From NCBI RefSeq assembly GCF_001684975.1, contig NZ_MAYH01000034.1, forward strand, positions 372,001-436,000: DNA of 64,000 nt, read 5' to 3'. Positions 47,072 to 54,523 of this stretch are shown here, one piece after another; positions within the stretch are counted from its first letter, which is position 1; every line of letters starts with the position of its first letter. The notes below the pieces were generated by a model, which had not been told where the DNA came from, searched no databases, and saw nothing but the letters and a program-made list of their open reading frames with translations. The stretch comes from Chryseobacterium artocarpi (GTDB lineage: Bacteria; Bacteroidota; Bacteroidia; Flavobacteriales; Weeksellaceae). Made by a program: the position numbers and the translations under genes.

Positions 47072-48766
47072 ATGAACAGCGGACATTTTACGAGTTTTGA
47101 CAATAATGAGATTTTTTACCATGAATGGAATTACCTGCCACATCAGAAAACAATCATCATGATCCACCGCGGGCATGAGCACTCTGAAAGACTCAATGAT
47201 ATTGCTCAGTCTCCACAATTTTCAAAGTATAACATCTTTGCATTTGATCTTCGCGGGCACGGGCTTACTAAAACGAAGACCTCATCTGTCTTCATGGATT
47301 ATGTTCGGGATTTGGATTCTTTTTCCAAGTTTATTTCTACAAAATATGAAGTGAAAATTTCGGATGTTTTTGTAGTGGCAAATAGTATTGGTGGAGTAAT
47401 CGCTTCTGCCTGGGCACATGATTTTGCTCCTAATATCGCTGGAATGGCACTTCTTGCTCCCGCCTTCAGAATTAACCTCATCGTTCCTCTGGCTAATGAA
47501 ATGATTACATTGGGAACCAGGCTGAAAAAAGGATTAATTATAAAAAGCTATGTAAAATCCACAATGCTCACCCACGATCCCGAACAACAGAAAGCTTACG
47601 ATACAGATCCGTTAATATCACGATCTATTGATGCAGAGCTGCTGATTGATCTTGCAAATGCCGGAAAACGGTTGGTAGAAGATGCCGAAGCAATAGACAC
47701 TCCTACTTTGATATTAGCAGCAGAGAAAGATCATGTAGTATTCAATAAAGATCAAAAAATATTTCATGACAGACTGGATACAGCCCTGAAGAATTATGAA
47801 GTTTTGCCTAATTTCTTCCATGGAATTTTATTTGATTCCGGAAGAGAGCAAGTGTATGATAAAATTGTTGATTTTGGTGAACAATGTTTTCAAAAAGTTC
47901 CAAAACAAACCAATCTTTCTCCTGATCAGTTTTCTGTAAAGGAATATCAGGATCTTCAAAATAATGTAGGAAATAATCTGAATTTCAAGCTTCAAAAATT
48001 TTCCCTCGGAAAAATCGGAAAGATAAGTAACGGAATGGCTATCGGATTAAAATACGGCTTTGACTCAGGTGCTTCCCTGGATTATGTGTATCAAAATCAG
48101 CCAAAAGGAAAGTTTGGTTTTGGAAAAATGATGGATAAAAATTACCTCAATGCTATTGGCTGGAAAGGAATCCGTATCAGAAAACAGCATTTGCTACAAC
48201 TTTTGGAACAAAATATTCAAACACTAAAGCAGCAAGGAAGAGCAGTTAAGATTCTGGATATTGCAGGTGGAACAGGAAATTATTTATTTGATATTAAAGA
48301 AAAATATCCGGAAACAGAAATTGTCATCAATGAATTTGTAAAATCAAATATTGAAATCGGGGAAAAGGTGATCAGGGAAAAAAGTTATCAACATATCCGC
48401 TTCACTAATTTCGATTGCTTTGATCCTGAAACGTATAAAAAGCTAAATTTTGAACCTAATATTACTATTGTTTCCGGTATTTTGGAACTTTTTGGTGATA
48501 ATGAAATTGCCAGCAAAGCTATTCAGGGAATAACATCTATCTCGGAAAAAGATTCTTACCTTGTTTACACAGGACAACCTTGGCATCCTCAGCTGAAAAT
48601 GATTGCTTACGTTCTGAATAATCATCAGAATAAAGATTGGATTATGAGAAGACGTTCACAGAAGGAACTAGATAAAATCATGGCTTTCAACACCGTTCAA
48701 AAGGAAAAAATGCTGATTGATGATTTTGGAATTTTCACCGTTTCTTCAGGAAAATTAAACCCGTAA
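47072..48766 (+). CDS. ynbC: Alpha/beta-hydrolase fused to SAM-dependent methyltransferase (YnbC-like)
   Basis: 564 residues. The N-terminal ~290 residues are an alpha/beta hydrolase of the monoacylglycerol-lipase type: MIHRGHEHSER (oxyanion loop), FDLRGHGLT, nucleophile elbow ANSIGG with Ser105, and a final His in NFFHGILFDSGR. The C-terminal part is a class I methyltransferase with VKILDIAGGTGNY (SAM loop, near residue 396) and a conserved TGQPWHPQ segment. The fusion is that of E. coli YnbC. Together the two domains could deacylate and methylate the same lipid. It closes the cluster and is followed by a strong terminator shared with yceI. Confidence 0.85.
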   Translation: MNSGHFTSFDNNEIFYHEWNYLPHQKTIIMIHRGHEHSERLNDIAQSPQFSKYNIFAFDLRGHGLTKTKTSSVFMDYVRDLDSFSKFISTKYEVKISDVFVVANSIGGVIASAWAHDFAPNIAGMALLAPAFRINLIVPLANEMITLGTRLKKGLIIKSYVKSTMLTHDPEQQKAYDTDPLISRSIDAELLIDLANAGKRLVEDAEAIDTPTLILAAEKDHVVFNKDQKIFHDRLDTALKNYEVLPNFFHGILFDSGREQVYDKIVDFGEQCFQKVPKQTNLSPDQFSVKEYQDLQNNVGNNLNFKLQKFSLGKIGKISNGMAIGLKYGFDSGASLDYVYQNQPKGKFGFGKMMDKNYLNAIGWKGIRIRKQHLLQLLEQNIQTLKQQGRAVKILDIAGGTGNYLFDIKEKYPETEIVINEFVKSNIEIGEKVIREKSYQHIRFTNFDCFDPETYKKLNFEPNITIVSGILELFGDNEIASKAIQGITSISEKDSYLVYTGQPWHPQLKMIAYVLNNHQNKDWIMRRRSQKELDKIMAFNTVQKEKMLIDDFGIFTVSSGKLNP

Positions 48767-48785
48767 CAATTGTGTTATAATTCAT

Positions 48786-48822
48786 AAAAAAGGTTTCTCA
48801 AGCATATTGAGAAACCTTTTTT
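48786..48822. terminator. Bidirectional terminator between the lipid cluster and yceI
   Basis: AAAAAAGGTTTCTCAA / TTGAGAAACCTTTTTT, a 16-bp stem with loop GCATA between converging genes. Confidence 0.92.
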
Positions 48823-48837
48823 TATTTATCCAAAGGA

Positions 48838-49407
48838 TTATTTTTTGATTAATTCAAGATATACATCAATAGAAACATCTTTTGCAATTGCTGTTCCTGT
48901 AGGATCATATTTTAAATCATAGTCAAAACGATTAACAGAAAATTTAGTCTGTAATCCCATCATTTCTTTTCCTTCCTTATTCTTTGTCAAACCTCCTAAA
49001 GTAACTGGTACACTAACATCTTTTGTAACACCTTTGATAGTCAGTTTTCCTTTAAACACATACACTCCGTTTTTATCTTTTGTAACGGATGCTCCTTCAA
49101 ATTTCATATCAGGGTATTTATCTGCAGAGAAGAAATCATCACTTTTAAGGTGTTTGTCTCTCATTTCAACTCCTGTATTGATACTTCCAGTGGCAACTGC
49201 TACATTGAGTGTTGAATTATCTAAATTAGATCCTTTAGTAGTAAGTGTTCCGGCAAATTTATCAAATCTCCCCTGAACAAAACTGATCCCCATATGCTTG
49301 ATATTAAAGTTCACAGAAGAGTGCATCGGGTCTATTTCCCAATTATTTTGAGCAAAAGTAAAAATGCTTAACATCGTAAACACGAAGGATAAGATTAATT
49401 TTTTCAT
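48838..49407 (-). CDS. YceI family periplasmic protein
   Basis: 189 residues with signal peptide MKKLILSFVFTMLSIFTFAQ. The mature protein has the lipocalin-like YceI pattern: WEIDPMHSSVNFNIKHMGIS, GRFDKFAGT, a central KYPDMKFEGASV and a final KYDPTGTAIAKDVSIDVYLELIK. Family members bind long polyprenyl chains or other hydrophobic ligands and are induced by alkaline or acid stress in E. coli. Ligand here is unknown. It is separated from radA by a divergent promoter region and converges on the lipid cluster, so any functional link to it is weak. Confidence 0.93.
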   Translation of the reverse strand: MKKLILSFVFTMLSIFTFAQNNWEIDPMHSSVNFNIKHMGISFVQGRFDKFAGTLTTKGSNLDNSTLNVAVATGSINTGVEMRDKHLKSDDFFSADKYPDMKFEGASVTKDKNGVYVFKGKLTIKGVTKDVSVPVTLGGLTKNKEGKEMMGLQTKFSVNRFDYDLKYDPTGTAIAKDVSIDVYLELIKK

Positions 49408-49544
49408 TGTTTTATTTATTTAAATATTTTCAGCAAAGCTATAGCATTATGCTCACTCAATCCATTATCCTATGTTAAGTTTTTATCACTAAAAAATTAT
49501 CTCTGAGGTTCGGAATAAAAATGCTTTTTTTATAACTTCGCAGT

Positions 49545-50894
49545 ATGGCAAAACTGAAAACAGCATATTTCTGTCAAAACTGCGGAACTCAATATTCTCA
49601 ATGGATGGGGCAATGTAAGAATTGTGGGCAATGGAACACATTAGTGGAAGAAGTGGTGGAAAAACCCAATAGTAAAGCAGTACCTTTCTCAAAGACGAAG
49701 CAACACGTCATCAATATTATTGAGGTTGAAACAAGTGAAGAACCAAGAATAAAAACTCCTTCCGAAGAACTGAACCGTGTTTTGGGTGGCGGAATTGTTT
49801 TAGGATCTGTTACTCTTATCGGAGGTGAACCAGGAATTGGAAAATCTACTCTTTTGCTACAGCTTGCCTTAAAAATGAAGAAAAAAATCTTCTATGTTTC
49901 CGGGGAAGAAAGTGCTTCTCAGATAAAAATGAGAGCCGACAGGCTTACAGATATTCAAAACCCAAACTGTTTTCTTTTTACTGAAACCTCTCTGGAGAAA
50001 ATTCTTCATGAGGCAAAAAAACTAGAGCCGGATTTCATGATCATTGACTCTATTCAGACATTGCAGTCTCAGTTGATTGAAAGTTCACCGGGAACTGTTT
50101 CTCAAATCAGAGAATGTTCCAACGAAATTATTAAATATGCCAAGGAAAACAGTATTCCGGTATTTCTTGTGGGTCATATTACCAAAGACGGTCAGATTGC
50201 CGGACCAAAGGTATTGGAACACATGGTGGATGTCGTTTTAAACTTTGATGGAGACAGAAACCACCTTTTCAGATTATTAAGAGCTAATAAAAACCGTTTC
50301 GGTTCTACTTCTGAGATCGGAATTTATGAAATGATCTCCCAGGGATTAAAAGAAATCAAAAACCCTTCTGAAATTCTTATTACCAAGAAATTTGAGGAAC
50401 TTTCCGGAAATTCTGTAGCAGTAACTCTGGAAGGAAACAGACCAATGCTTCTGGAAATTCAGGCTTTGGTAAGTACAGCTGTTTATGGTACTCCTCAAAG
50501 AAGCTCTACCGGATTTGATTCTAAACGACTAAACATGCTTCTTGCTGTCCTGGAAAAAAGAGCCGGATTTCAATTGGGAGCTAAAGACGTTTTCCTTAAC
50601 ATTACGGGGGGAATAAAAACGGACGACCCGGCGTTGGATCTGGCGGTTATTGCTTCTGTACTTTCATCTAACGAAGATATTGCTATCTCCGAACATTATT
50701 GCTTTGCTGGAGAAATTGGTTTAAGTGGAGAAATTCGTCCGGTCGCACAGGCGGAACAAAGAATTACCGAAGCCGAAAAGTTGGGCTATGAGAAAATTTT
50801 CATTTCCAATCTTAATAAACTTCCGAAGAAAAAATTTGGTATCAAGATTGAGGAAGTGAGTAAGATTGAAGATTTTCATGAAAGACTTTTTTAG
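49545..50894 (+). CDS. radA: DNA repair protein RadA
   Basis: 449 residues, normal length. An N-terminal four-Cys zinc finger (CQNCGTQYSQWMGQCKNCG), Walker A GGEPGIGKST near residue 95, the KNRFG motif characteristic of RadA and the C-terminal Lon-like domain are all present. It is a DnaB-like, RecA-related helicase that drives branch migration of recombination intermediates. A TAACTTCG element (49533-49540) resembling a -7 box lies only four bases before the ATG, so the mRNA may be leaderless or nearly so. No other gene shares the transcript with certainty; acpH follows after 141 bases. Confidence 0.97.
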   Translation: MAKLKTAYFCQNCGTQYSQWMGQCKNCGQWNTLVEEVVEKPNSKAVPFSKTKQHVINIIEVETSEEPRIKTPSEELNRVLGGGIVLGSVTLIGGEPGIGKSTLLLQLALKMKKKIFYVSGEESASQIKMRADRLTDIQNPNCFLFTETSLEKILHEAKKLEPDFMIIDSIQTLQSQLIESSPGTVSQIRECSNEIIKYAKENSIPVFLVGHITKDGQIAGPKVLEHMVDVVLNFDGDRNHLFRLLRANKNRFGSTSEIGIYEMISQGLKEIKNPSEILITKKFEELSGNSVAVTLEGNRPMLLEIQALVSTAVYGTPQRSSTGFDSKRLNMLLAVLEKRAGFQLGAKDVFLNITGGIKTDDPALDLAVIASVLSSNEDIAISEHYCFAGEIGLSGEIRPVAQAEQRITEAEKLGYEKIFISNLNKLPKKKFGIKIEEVSKIEDFHERLF

Positions 50895-50903
50895 AATTTT
50901 ATT

Positions 50904-50987
50904 GTGAATGGTGAATTTGTTTCGCAAATCAATTGTCAATGTGAAAATCGATTAAAAAATTCACTGCAAAGTAAATTCACTATTCAC
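50904..50987. repeat. Imperfect inverted repeat after radA
   Basis: GTGAATGGTGAATTT (50904-50918) is matched in reverse complement by AAATTCACTATTCAC (50973-50987), 14 of 15 positions. Between them are further ATTCACTGC and CAATTGTCAATGTG units. It looks like a small dispersed intergenic repeat. No gene is inside. Confidence 0.6.
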
Positions 50988-51035
50988 TGCTAATAACTAC
51001 ATTTACTTTTCACATTTAATTCATACCTTTAATTT

Positions 51036-51629
51036 ATGAATTATCTGGCTCACTCTTATCTCACTTTCACTGACGGACAAATCGTGGGTCAGTTTTTGGA
51101 AGACTTTATTAAAAACAGAGATCGTTTTTCTTTCCCAAAAGATATTCAGGACGGAATTACCTTACATAGAGCGATTGATACATTTACAGATTCTCACCCT
51201 GCCATTCATGAAGCAAAAAAAGTATTTGCGCCATTGGTAAGACTTTATGCCGGTGCTTTCGTAGATGTTTCTATGGATTATTTTGTAGCAAATGATCTTT
51301 CTTTAAACTCTCTTTCGGACTGGAAAGCACATTCTCTACGTGTTTATAAAGTATTGAATACTCATGAAGAATGGCTCCCTGAAAATTTCAAAAAAATGCT
51401 GGTTAAAATGGAACATGATGACTGGCTTTACAATTACCGCGAAGATTGGGGAATTAAATTCAGTATTCAAAATGTGCTGAACAAAGCGAAATATCTGGAT
51501 AAAGATATTCCCGTTTTTGAAGCTTTTTTAAATAATAAAAAATTTCTACAGGAATGTTATGATGATTTTTTTCCTGATCTTTTTGCTCATGCAAAGGGGA
51601 TGAATGCTCTTTTGCAATTGGAAAATTAA
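51036..51629 (+). CDS. acpH: Acyl carrier protein phosphodiesterase
   Basis: 197 residues. The sequence MNYLAHSYLTF, IVGQFLEDFI, GITLHRAIDTFTDSHPAIHEAKK and VDVSMDYFVAND matches the AcpH (DUF479) family, with metal-binding His and Asp residues of an HD-like fold. It removes 4'-phosphopantetheine from holo-ACP, returning it to the apo form. Length equals that of E. coli AcpH. A TACCTTTA element four bases before the ATG hints at a nearly leaderless transcript, as for radA. A stem terminator follows. Confidence 0.9.
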   Translation: MNYLAHSYLTFTDGQIVGQFLEDFIKNRDRFSFPKDIQDGITLHRAIDTFTDSHPAIHEAKKVFAPLVRLYAGAFVDVSMDYFVANDLSLNSLSDWKAHSLRVYKVLNTHEEWLPENFKKMLVKMEHDDWLYNYREDWGIKFSIQNVLNKAKYLDKDIPVFEAFLNNKKFLQECYDDFFPDLFAHAKGMNALLQLEN

Positions 51630-51637
51630 TTTAACAT

Positions 51638-51673
51638 AAAAAACACTTACCTAATAGAAGATAAGTGTTTTTT
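51638..51673 (+). terminator. Terminator of acpH
   Basis: AAAAAACACTTA / TAAGTGTTTTTT stem with a 12-base loop, immediately after the stop. Confidence 0.88.
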
Positions 51674-51763
51674 AATTTGTGTTATTAGAATTTTTTATGC
51701 CTGAATTCTCCTTTGGGGATCTTTGGGGAACATCTTTCTATTAAAGAATTCTCTAAAGTAGTA

Positions 51764-53542
51764 TTAATCACCAATTCTGAATACTAAAAGCTGAGTTGAA
51801 GCTGCAGCTAAAGTCATTCCTGTCCCTGTACAGTTTCCTGATTGCCCTCTTCCCAAACGAATAGGCCAGGTTCTTCCAGCCGGAACTGTAGTAGAATAGG
51901 TAATAGTACCTCCATGATTAGATAAAATTCCGGAGTTATGATATGCTGTACTGTGAATTCTCTGAGTACTTGAAGCGCCAGTAGGGAAATCAACAATATA
52001 TGAACTGTTTCTACATTTATCAGCTTCTACTGTTGTTCCGTTATCATTGTTATGAAGAGCTTCATATACAAAAGTTATCTGATAAGTTCCTGCTGGAAAT
52101 GTAATTGTACTGGTACCTGCGTTATAACTCATCCCAGAGATTGAATTCTTTATTACGGACATTGGAACAGTTGACAAACTTCCAGCAGCAACACCATTAA
52201 GAAAATCTGCCTGAGCTGTCTCCAATCTGAAAAGAGCAGGGTTGGGAATAGATAATGCTCCAAGTGTACCAATAGTTTTCACAACACCATTACCATCCAA
52301 TACCATAAGCGGGTCTGTAGTTGTATTTCCGGTCGTAGTTCCTTGCAAACGTAAAGGATCTGTACCATTAATATGAAGTTTATTGGTAGGAGCTGCAGTT
52401 CCTACTCCTACTCTATCATTTGCAGCATCTACAGATAAAGTAGTACCATCTACAGAAAAAGCATTTACTGCTGTTCCACTAAAAGCAAGGGTATTGCTTC
52501 CTTGTGTTACAGCACGGTTGCCTGTTAAAGCTCCATCGGTATTATAAATATTAACAGAACTAGTTGCAGGAATTGCTTTCCATGTTCCTAGCCCTGTAGC
52601 ATCAGAGGTAAGAACATATCCGTTATTTTGGTTTCCATCCACAATCTTGATAGCAGCTACCGGAGCGGCGGGTGTTCCAGCTGACTGAACATCTAATTTT
52701 GTAGCAGGAAGAACTGTTCCTATACCTACATTTCCTGAAGACTTTATAGTCATTCTTGCAGCATAATCAGTAGCATTCCTTGTAAAAACCTGTAATCCAG
52801 CGTAATTGTTTGTAACATCTCGGTCTATTCCTATAATAGATGCCCCAGTAACTCCAGAAGGATTTGTGGAGGGAATAAATTCAATTCCTCCGAATAAACT
52901 ATTAGTTACATTATTGTTGTATAATGTAATGTTTCTTGGCGTTGCCTGACCACATGGGGCTCCACAATTATCAATTCCGGCAGACAGGATATCTGTAAGA
53001 TTTCCGGCTATTGGAGTTAGTATTGATAAAAAGCTGGAAGGGGCTGTAGTTCCTATTCCCACTCTTCTGTTAAGCGCATCTACTGAAAAATTATTACCAT
53101 TTACTGAAAAAGCATTAGTAGTATTCGCTGTAAAAGCAAGAGTATTACTACCTTGGGTTACCGTACGGTTTCCCGTTAACGTCCCATTAGCATTATAAAT
53201 ATTAGTTTCAACAGTATTTCCCGGATTATGAAGTTTAACCCATACTGAGCCATTATAATAATAATAACCTACGGTATCAATATTAACAGCATTCCCCCCT
53301 AAGGAGCCATTTGCCACACTATTTACATAGATCATTGTAGAAGTTGGAATACCTGTCATACTTTGGGCTCTCAACCTATCTACACGTGCTACTAAAAGAC
53401 CATCTACAGCATTAGAGGTTCCTGTTGGATTCTTTGCAGTAACATCCAACGTTGCTGTTGGATTAGCTATATTAATCCCTACCTGAGCAAAGGCAAAACT
53501 ACTGATAACAACTAGTGGCAGTGTAATGTACTTTCTTTTCAT
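51764..53542 (-). CDS. Secreted repeat-containing surface protein
   Basis: 592 residues with signal peptide MKRKYITLPLVVISSFAFAQ. The mature protein is low in charge and rich in Thr, Asn, Gly and Val, with VGINIANPTATLDV near the start and the recurring VGIGT-x-x-P signature. Two long repeat units are visible: TLTGNRTVTQGSNTLAF to RRVGIGTTAPS, and ALTGNRAVTQGSNTLAF to DRVGVGTAAPT. Such proteins are common on chryseobacterial surfaces; their head-like repeats recall adhesins or phage fibres. The C-terminus (TQLLVFRIGD) is not a type IX sorting domain. Function is unknown. It is monocistronic. Confidence 0.8.
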   Translation of the reverse strand: MKRKYITLPLVVISSFAFAQVGINIANPTATLDVTAKNPTGTSNAVDGLLVARVDRLRAQSMTGIPTSTMIYVNSVANGSLGGNAVNIDTVGYYYYNGSVWVKLHNPGNTVETNIYNANGTLTGNRTVTQGSNTLAFTANTTNAFSVNGNNFSVDALNRRVGIGTTAPSSFLSILTPIAGNLTDILSAGIDNCGAPCGQATPRNITLYNNNVTNSLFGGIEFIPSTNPSGVTGASIIGIDRDVTNNYAGLQVFTRNATDYAARMTIKSSGNVGIGTVLPATKLDVQSAGTPAAPVAAIKIVDGNQNNGYVLTSDATGLGTWKAIPATSSVNIYNTDGALTGNRAVTQGSNTLAFSGTAVNAFSVDGTTLSVDAANDRVGVGTAAPTNKLHINGTDPLRLQGTTTGNTTTDPLMVLDGNGVVKTIGTLGALSIPNPALFRLETAQADFLNGVAAGSLSTVPMSVIKNSISGMSYNAGTSTITFPAGTYQITFVYEALHNNDNGTTVEADKCRNSSYIVDFPTGASSTQRIHSTAYHNSGILSNHGGTITYSTTVPAGRTWPIRLGRGQSGNCTGTGMTLAAASTQLLVFRIGD

Positions 53543-53929
53543 AATAAGTTATTTAATAATTTGGATAATTTTCGATTTTCTTTGGTAAGATATTCTACAC
53601 TTTAAAGACTTCAACCGATAAAAAAGTATGAAGTAATAGTAACGTTTTAGGCAAAAAATAATTATTAAAATAATAAATAATTAATGTTAAATAAAATACT
53701 AAATTTAATAATTACCGTAAATTTCACATGAAAATAATAAAAATATTTAAAATACAATTAAAAAATATGTTAATAATTAAAATTTAACATATTGTCAATT
53801 TTGTATTTAAAAATAATTAATCTATTATTAGTGATTTATGTAGACGATATTAACATTTAAGGTTTTTTGAAAATAAATGAAGCAGTAACCCGGGTTACTG
53901 CTTCATTTATTTATTGTGAATATAATATA
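53543..53929. other. 387-base intergenic region
   Basis: Extremely AT-rich stretch (about 53640-53860) without a gene, containing the upstream region of the surface-protein gene and, at its right end, the 40-base palindromic terminator of the next gene. Confidence 0.5.
53872..53911 (-). terminator. 40-base perfect palindrome, terminator of the DUF6702 gene
   Basis: AATAAATGAAGCAGTAACCC followed at once by its exact reverse complement GGGTTACTGCTTCATTTATT. As RNA it forms a long stem, with the central CCCGGG as a tight loop; AT-rich flanks allow termination in both directions. Confidence 0.85.
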
Positions 53930-54445
53930 TTAAAATGTTTTAAACATATAGCGGTTCGGATAAGTCATTTTCTCGCTCTTTCTGTCTCCGTTTACAATGA
54001 TGTGAATAATATTGATCTGATCATCAAAAAGGTTGTATAAAAAACTTACAGCAGCTTCCACCTTTTTAGGATTAGTGACAGGTTCTGATTCAAGGTAGAC
54101 ATTTACAGATTCCTGATCTTCTTCGTATCCCACATAATTTACCTTCAGAAATTTATTATCTGCTTTTAATTTAAAGTACTCCTGGCAATATTTCTGTAAA
54201 GCATCATTAAGCTTAGTTTTATATTTACCATCATTGAAATGATAGGTTCCACCGTATTTCTTTCCAAGACCGTTTTCCAGATCATCAAGAAAAAACCTGC
54301 CTGTAACTTCAAATGTTTTAGACTTTGAACTGTAATTGATTTCCACAGATCCTACATGATAAGGATGCAATGCCTCATTGCTTACAAAACTTTGAAATAT
54401 CATCATAAAGGACAAAAGGAATCCAAAAAAAAATCTACCGGACAT
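53930..54445 (-). CDS. DUF6702 family exported protein
   Basis: 171 residues from the ATG at 54445 (MSGRFFFGFLLSFMMIFQSFVSN), an export signal. The longer open frame upstream overlaps the terminator of the S8 peptidase gene and is rejected. The mature part has HPYHVGSVEINYSSKSKTFEVTGRFFLDDLENGL and a C-terminal KSEKMTYPNRYMFKTF, the pattern of the Bacteroidota DUF6702 family. Function is unknown. HPYHVG near the mature N-terminus could bind metal. Genes for this family tend to lie near an M1 metallopeptidase and a HupE/UreJ protein, both present a few kilobases away. Confidence 0.75.
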   Translation of the reverse strand: MSGRFFFGFLLSFMMIFQSFVSNEALHPYHVGSVEINYSSKSKTFEVTGRFFLDDLENGLGKKYGGTYHFNDGKYKTKLNDALQKYCQEYFKLKADNKFLKVNYVGYEEDQESVNVYLESEPVTNPKKVEAAVSFLYNLFDDQINIIHIIVNGDRKSEKMTYPNRYMFKTF

Positions 54446-54471
54446 TCGTTCTATTTTACAGCAAATATAAA

Positions 54472-54502
54472 AAAAGCAGCAGTTATAAAAACTGCTGCTT
54501 TT
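54472..54502 (-). terminator. Terminator of the S8 peptidase gene
   Basis: AAAAGCAGCAGTT / AACTGCTGCTTTT stem with loop ATAAA, 22 bases after the stop at 54524. Its position decides the start of the next gene at 54445. Confidence 0.9.
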
Positions 54503-54523
54503 CATTACCTAATTTTTAATATT

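Noticed and set aside
50901..51000. Repeated ATTCACT units as a CRISPR-like array
   Set aside because: Units are too short, irregularly spaced and without spacers of constant length.
51764..53542. Type IX secretion cargo
   Set aside because: The C-terminus lacks the sorting-domain pattern that is clear in the S8 peptidase.
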